Shown: positions 7,136-7,906 of the stretch, piece after piece
How positions within the stretch are numbered: position 1 is the stretch's first letter
How the letters are laid out: each line of letters starts with the position of its first letter
NCBI GenBank assembly: GCA_937873255.1
Contig: CALMVM010000228.1
Location: 1 to 7,906, forward strand
DNA length: 7,906 nt
Direction of reading: 5' to 3'
DNA from: an uncultured Verrucomicrobiota bacterium
Lineage (GTDB): Bacteria; Verrucomicrobiota; Verrucomicrobiia; Chthoniobacterales; SZAS-18
Notes under the pieces: model-generated
Told to the model about the DNA's origin: nothing
What the model saw: only the letters and a program-made list of their open reading frames with translations
Database searches by the model: none
Translations under genes and position numbers: made by a program

Positions 7136-7906
7136 CTAGCAGCGAGCCAGCTTCAGCCAGGAGGCGAGGCGGCGGCGGCGCGCCAGGCCGAGCAAGCCGG
7201 CGGCGCCGAGCAGCATCGCCCAGGTGCCCGGTTCGGGCACCTGCACCAGGTCGAGTTCCGTGCCGTTGGCGTTGAAGCGCAACTGGTAGCCCGCCGGGGC
7301 CGCCCCCGTGAAGGTGCCCGTCTCCGAGGCATAGGTGGCCAGCACGTAGCTGGCCGCCGTCGGCGTGCCGCTGAAAGTAATCGACGCGTTGGTGAGGCTC
7401 AACACCCCCGAGATCGAGAGTCGGTCGGCCGTCGTTCCGCTGAGGTCCACCGTGAAGTTGGCCGGCGCCCCCGCCGTGCCCGTCAAGGTCAGGTTGGAAG
7501 ACAAGATCAGCGTGCCCACGCTTCCCACCGCCCCGCCGGTGATCACGCTGCCCGCGTTGACCGTCACGTTGCCCAGCACCGTGCCCGTGCCCCCCAGGGT
7601 CGCCGTCAAGGTGCCCGCCGCGTTGCCCACCGTCACGTTGCCCAAGCCCGTGCTCGAGGCGAAGGATGTGGAGGTGTTGAAATTGGCCAGCAAGGTGCCC
7701 GCGTTGATCTGCGTCGGGCCTGTGTAGTTGCTCGCCCCCGTCAGCGTCAGAATGCCCGCGCCGAGCTTGGTTAAGCCACCGTCAGTCGCGCCGTTCGAGC
7801 CGGTCGTGATTGCGCCCAAAGTCGCCGCCGTGGTCGCCCCGCCGCCGTTGAGCGTGATCGTCGGCGCGCTCGTGTAGCCCGTGCCCGCGCTGGTGATGGT
7901 GATGCT
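7136..7906 (-). CDS. Beta-strand-repeat surface protein with PEP-CTERM sorting signal (5' end outside window)
   Basis: The frame is open from the right edge (7906) to the TAG at 7136-7138, giving 256 residues; the real start and signal peptide are beyond the window. An in-frame TTG at 7819 is internal, since clear family sequence (AGTGYTSAPTITLNGGGA) runs upstream of it. Order: the GYTSAPT box; a canonical autotransporter-associated beta-strand repeat (GGLTKLGAGILTLTGASNYT and GPTQINAGTLL); LGNVTV repeats; a passenger end-cap (ASYVLATY...GYQLRFNANGTELDLVQ); then a PEP-CTERM tail from V223. The passenger family usually forms a long right-handed beta-helix; here the barrel domain is missing and the PEP-CTERM tail replaces it, the normal situation in Verrucomicrobiota. 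An exosortase encoded elsewhere would process it. Ligand and role are unknown. It is a distant relative of the adjacent esterase-passenger protein. Confidence 0.92.
   Translation of the reverse strand, partial: SITITSAGTGYTSAPTITLNGGGATTAATLGAITTGSNGATDGGLTKLGAGILTLTGASNYTGPTQINAGTLLANFNTSTSFASSTGLGNVTVGNAAGTLTATLGGTGTVLGNVTVNAGSVITGGAVGSVGTLILSSNLTLTGTAGAPANFTVDLSGTTADRLSISGVLSLTNASITFSGTPTAASYVLATYASETGTFTGAAPAGYQLRFNANGTELDLVQVPEPGTWAMLLGAAGLLGLARRRRLASWLKLARC
7139..7240 (-). other. PEP-CTERM sorting signal
   Basis: The last 34 residues carry VPEPGTW (V223-W229), a hydrophobic segment AMLLGAAGLLGLA (230-242) and the basic cluster R243-R246. This is the three-part signal recognised by exosortases. 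Ten further residues (LASWLKLARC) follow the arginines, more than usual for this signal. Confidence 0.93.
7221..7243. repeat. Perfect 10-bp inverted repeat over the VPEPGT codons
   Basis: CAGGTGCCCG, a 3-base GTT spacer and CGGGCACCTG form a perfect hairpin-capable palindrome. On the coding strand it spans the codons for Q-V-P-E-P-G-T-W, so the sorting motif itself lies on the structure. It may result from codon choice alone. Confidence 0.85.
7560..7644. repeat. 16-bp direct repeat encoding LGNVTV
   Basis: The sequence ACCGTCACGTTGCCCA occurs at 7560-7575 and again at 7629-7644, 69 bp (23 codons) apart. Both copies encode LGNVTV on the minus strand in the beta-strand-repeat protein. The period fits one rung of a beta-helix and suggests internal duplication. 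Confidence 0.75.

Noticed and set aside
6953..7774. 273-codon plus-strand open frame across the intergenic gap and PEP-CTERM gene
   Set aside because: Arg/Ala/Gln-rich shadow of the minus-strand gene; it runs through the terminator hairpin and shows no domain.
3651..7906. Type V autotransporter call
   Set aside because: Neither protein end visible here has an outer-membrane beta-barrel; the repeats alone do not make a self-secreting autotransporter, and one protein ends in a PEP-CTERM tail.

Overview
The window is GC-rich (roughly two-thirds G+C by eye). It looks like part of a polysaccharide-use and cell-surface locus from a Verrucomicrobiota bacterium, most likely Opitutae/Opitutaceae. This rests on the combination of secreted GH2 and GH3 glycosidases, proteins with autotransporter-associated beta-strand repeats but no outer-membrane barrel, a VPEP-type PEP-CTERM sorting tail, and a C-terminal domain ending in FYRVQ that is common in secreted verrucomicrobial proteins. 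The taxonomic call is inference from protein style; there is no marker gene here.

Layout. Plus strand: the 3' part of a glycoside hydrolase family 2 (beta-galactosidase-like) gene occupies 1-840, with its catalytic half off the left edge. It is followed after 111 bp by a complete, secreted GH3 glycosidase (952-3498) whose C-terminal domain is interrupted by a PA14 carbohydrate-binding module. A short convergent gap (3499-3650) separates these from two minus-strand genes. The first (6905 down to 3651) is a 1084-residue secreted protein in which an SGNH/GDSL-type esterase sits between two beta-strand-repeat passenger segments. A 230-bp gap (6906-7135) with a probable factor-independent terminator precedes the second, the 3' part of another beta-strand-repeat protein ending in a PEP-CTERM signal (7136 to beyond 7906).

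How they may work together. GH2 and GH3 enzymes act on beta-linked (hemi)cellulose or galactan-type oligosaccharides. The SGNH domain resembles carbohydrate esterases, so removal of acetyl groups from the same substrate is plausible. The beta-helical passengers would hold the esterase outside the cell or display it, and the PEP-CTERM protein would be processed by an exosortase encoded elsewhere. The shared substrate is inference.

No tRNA, rRNA, CRISPR array, insertion sequence or phage gene was seen. The most interesting object is the passenger-esterase-passenger protein, which carries GSS where the family usually has GDS. Large open frames opposite the repeat genes are judged to be composition artefacts.
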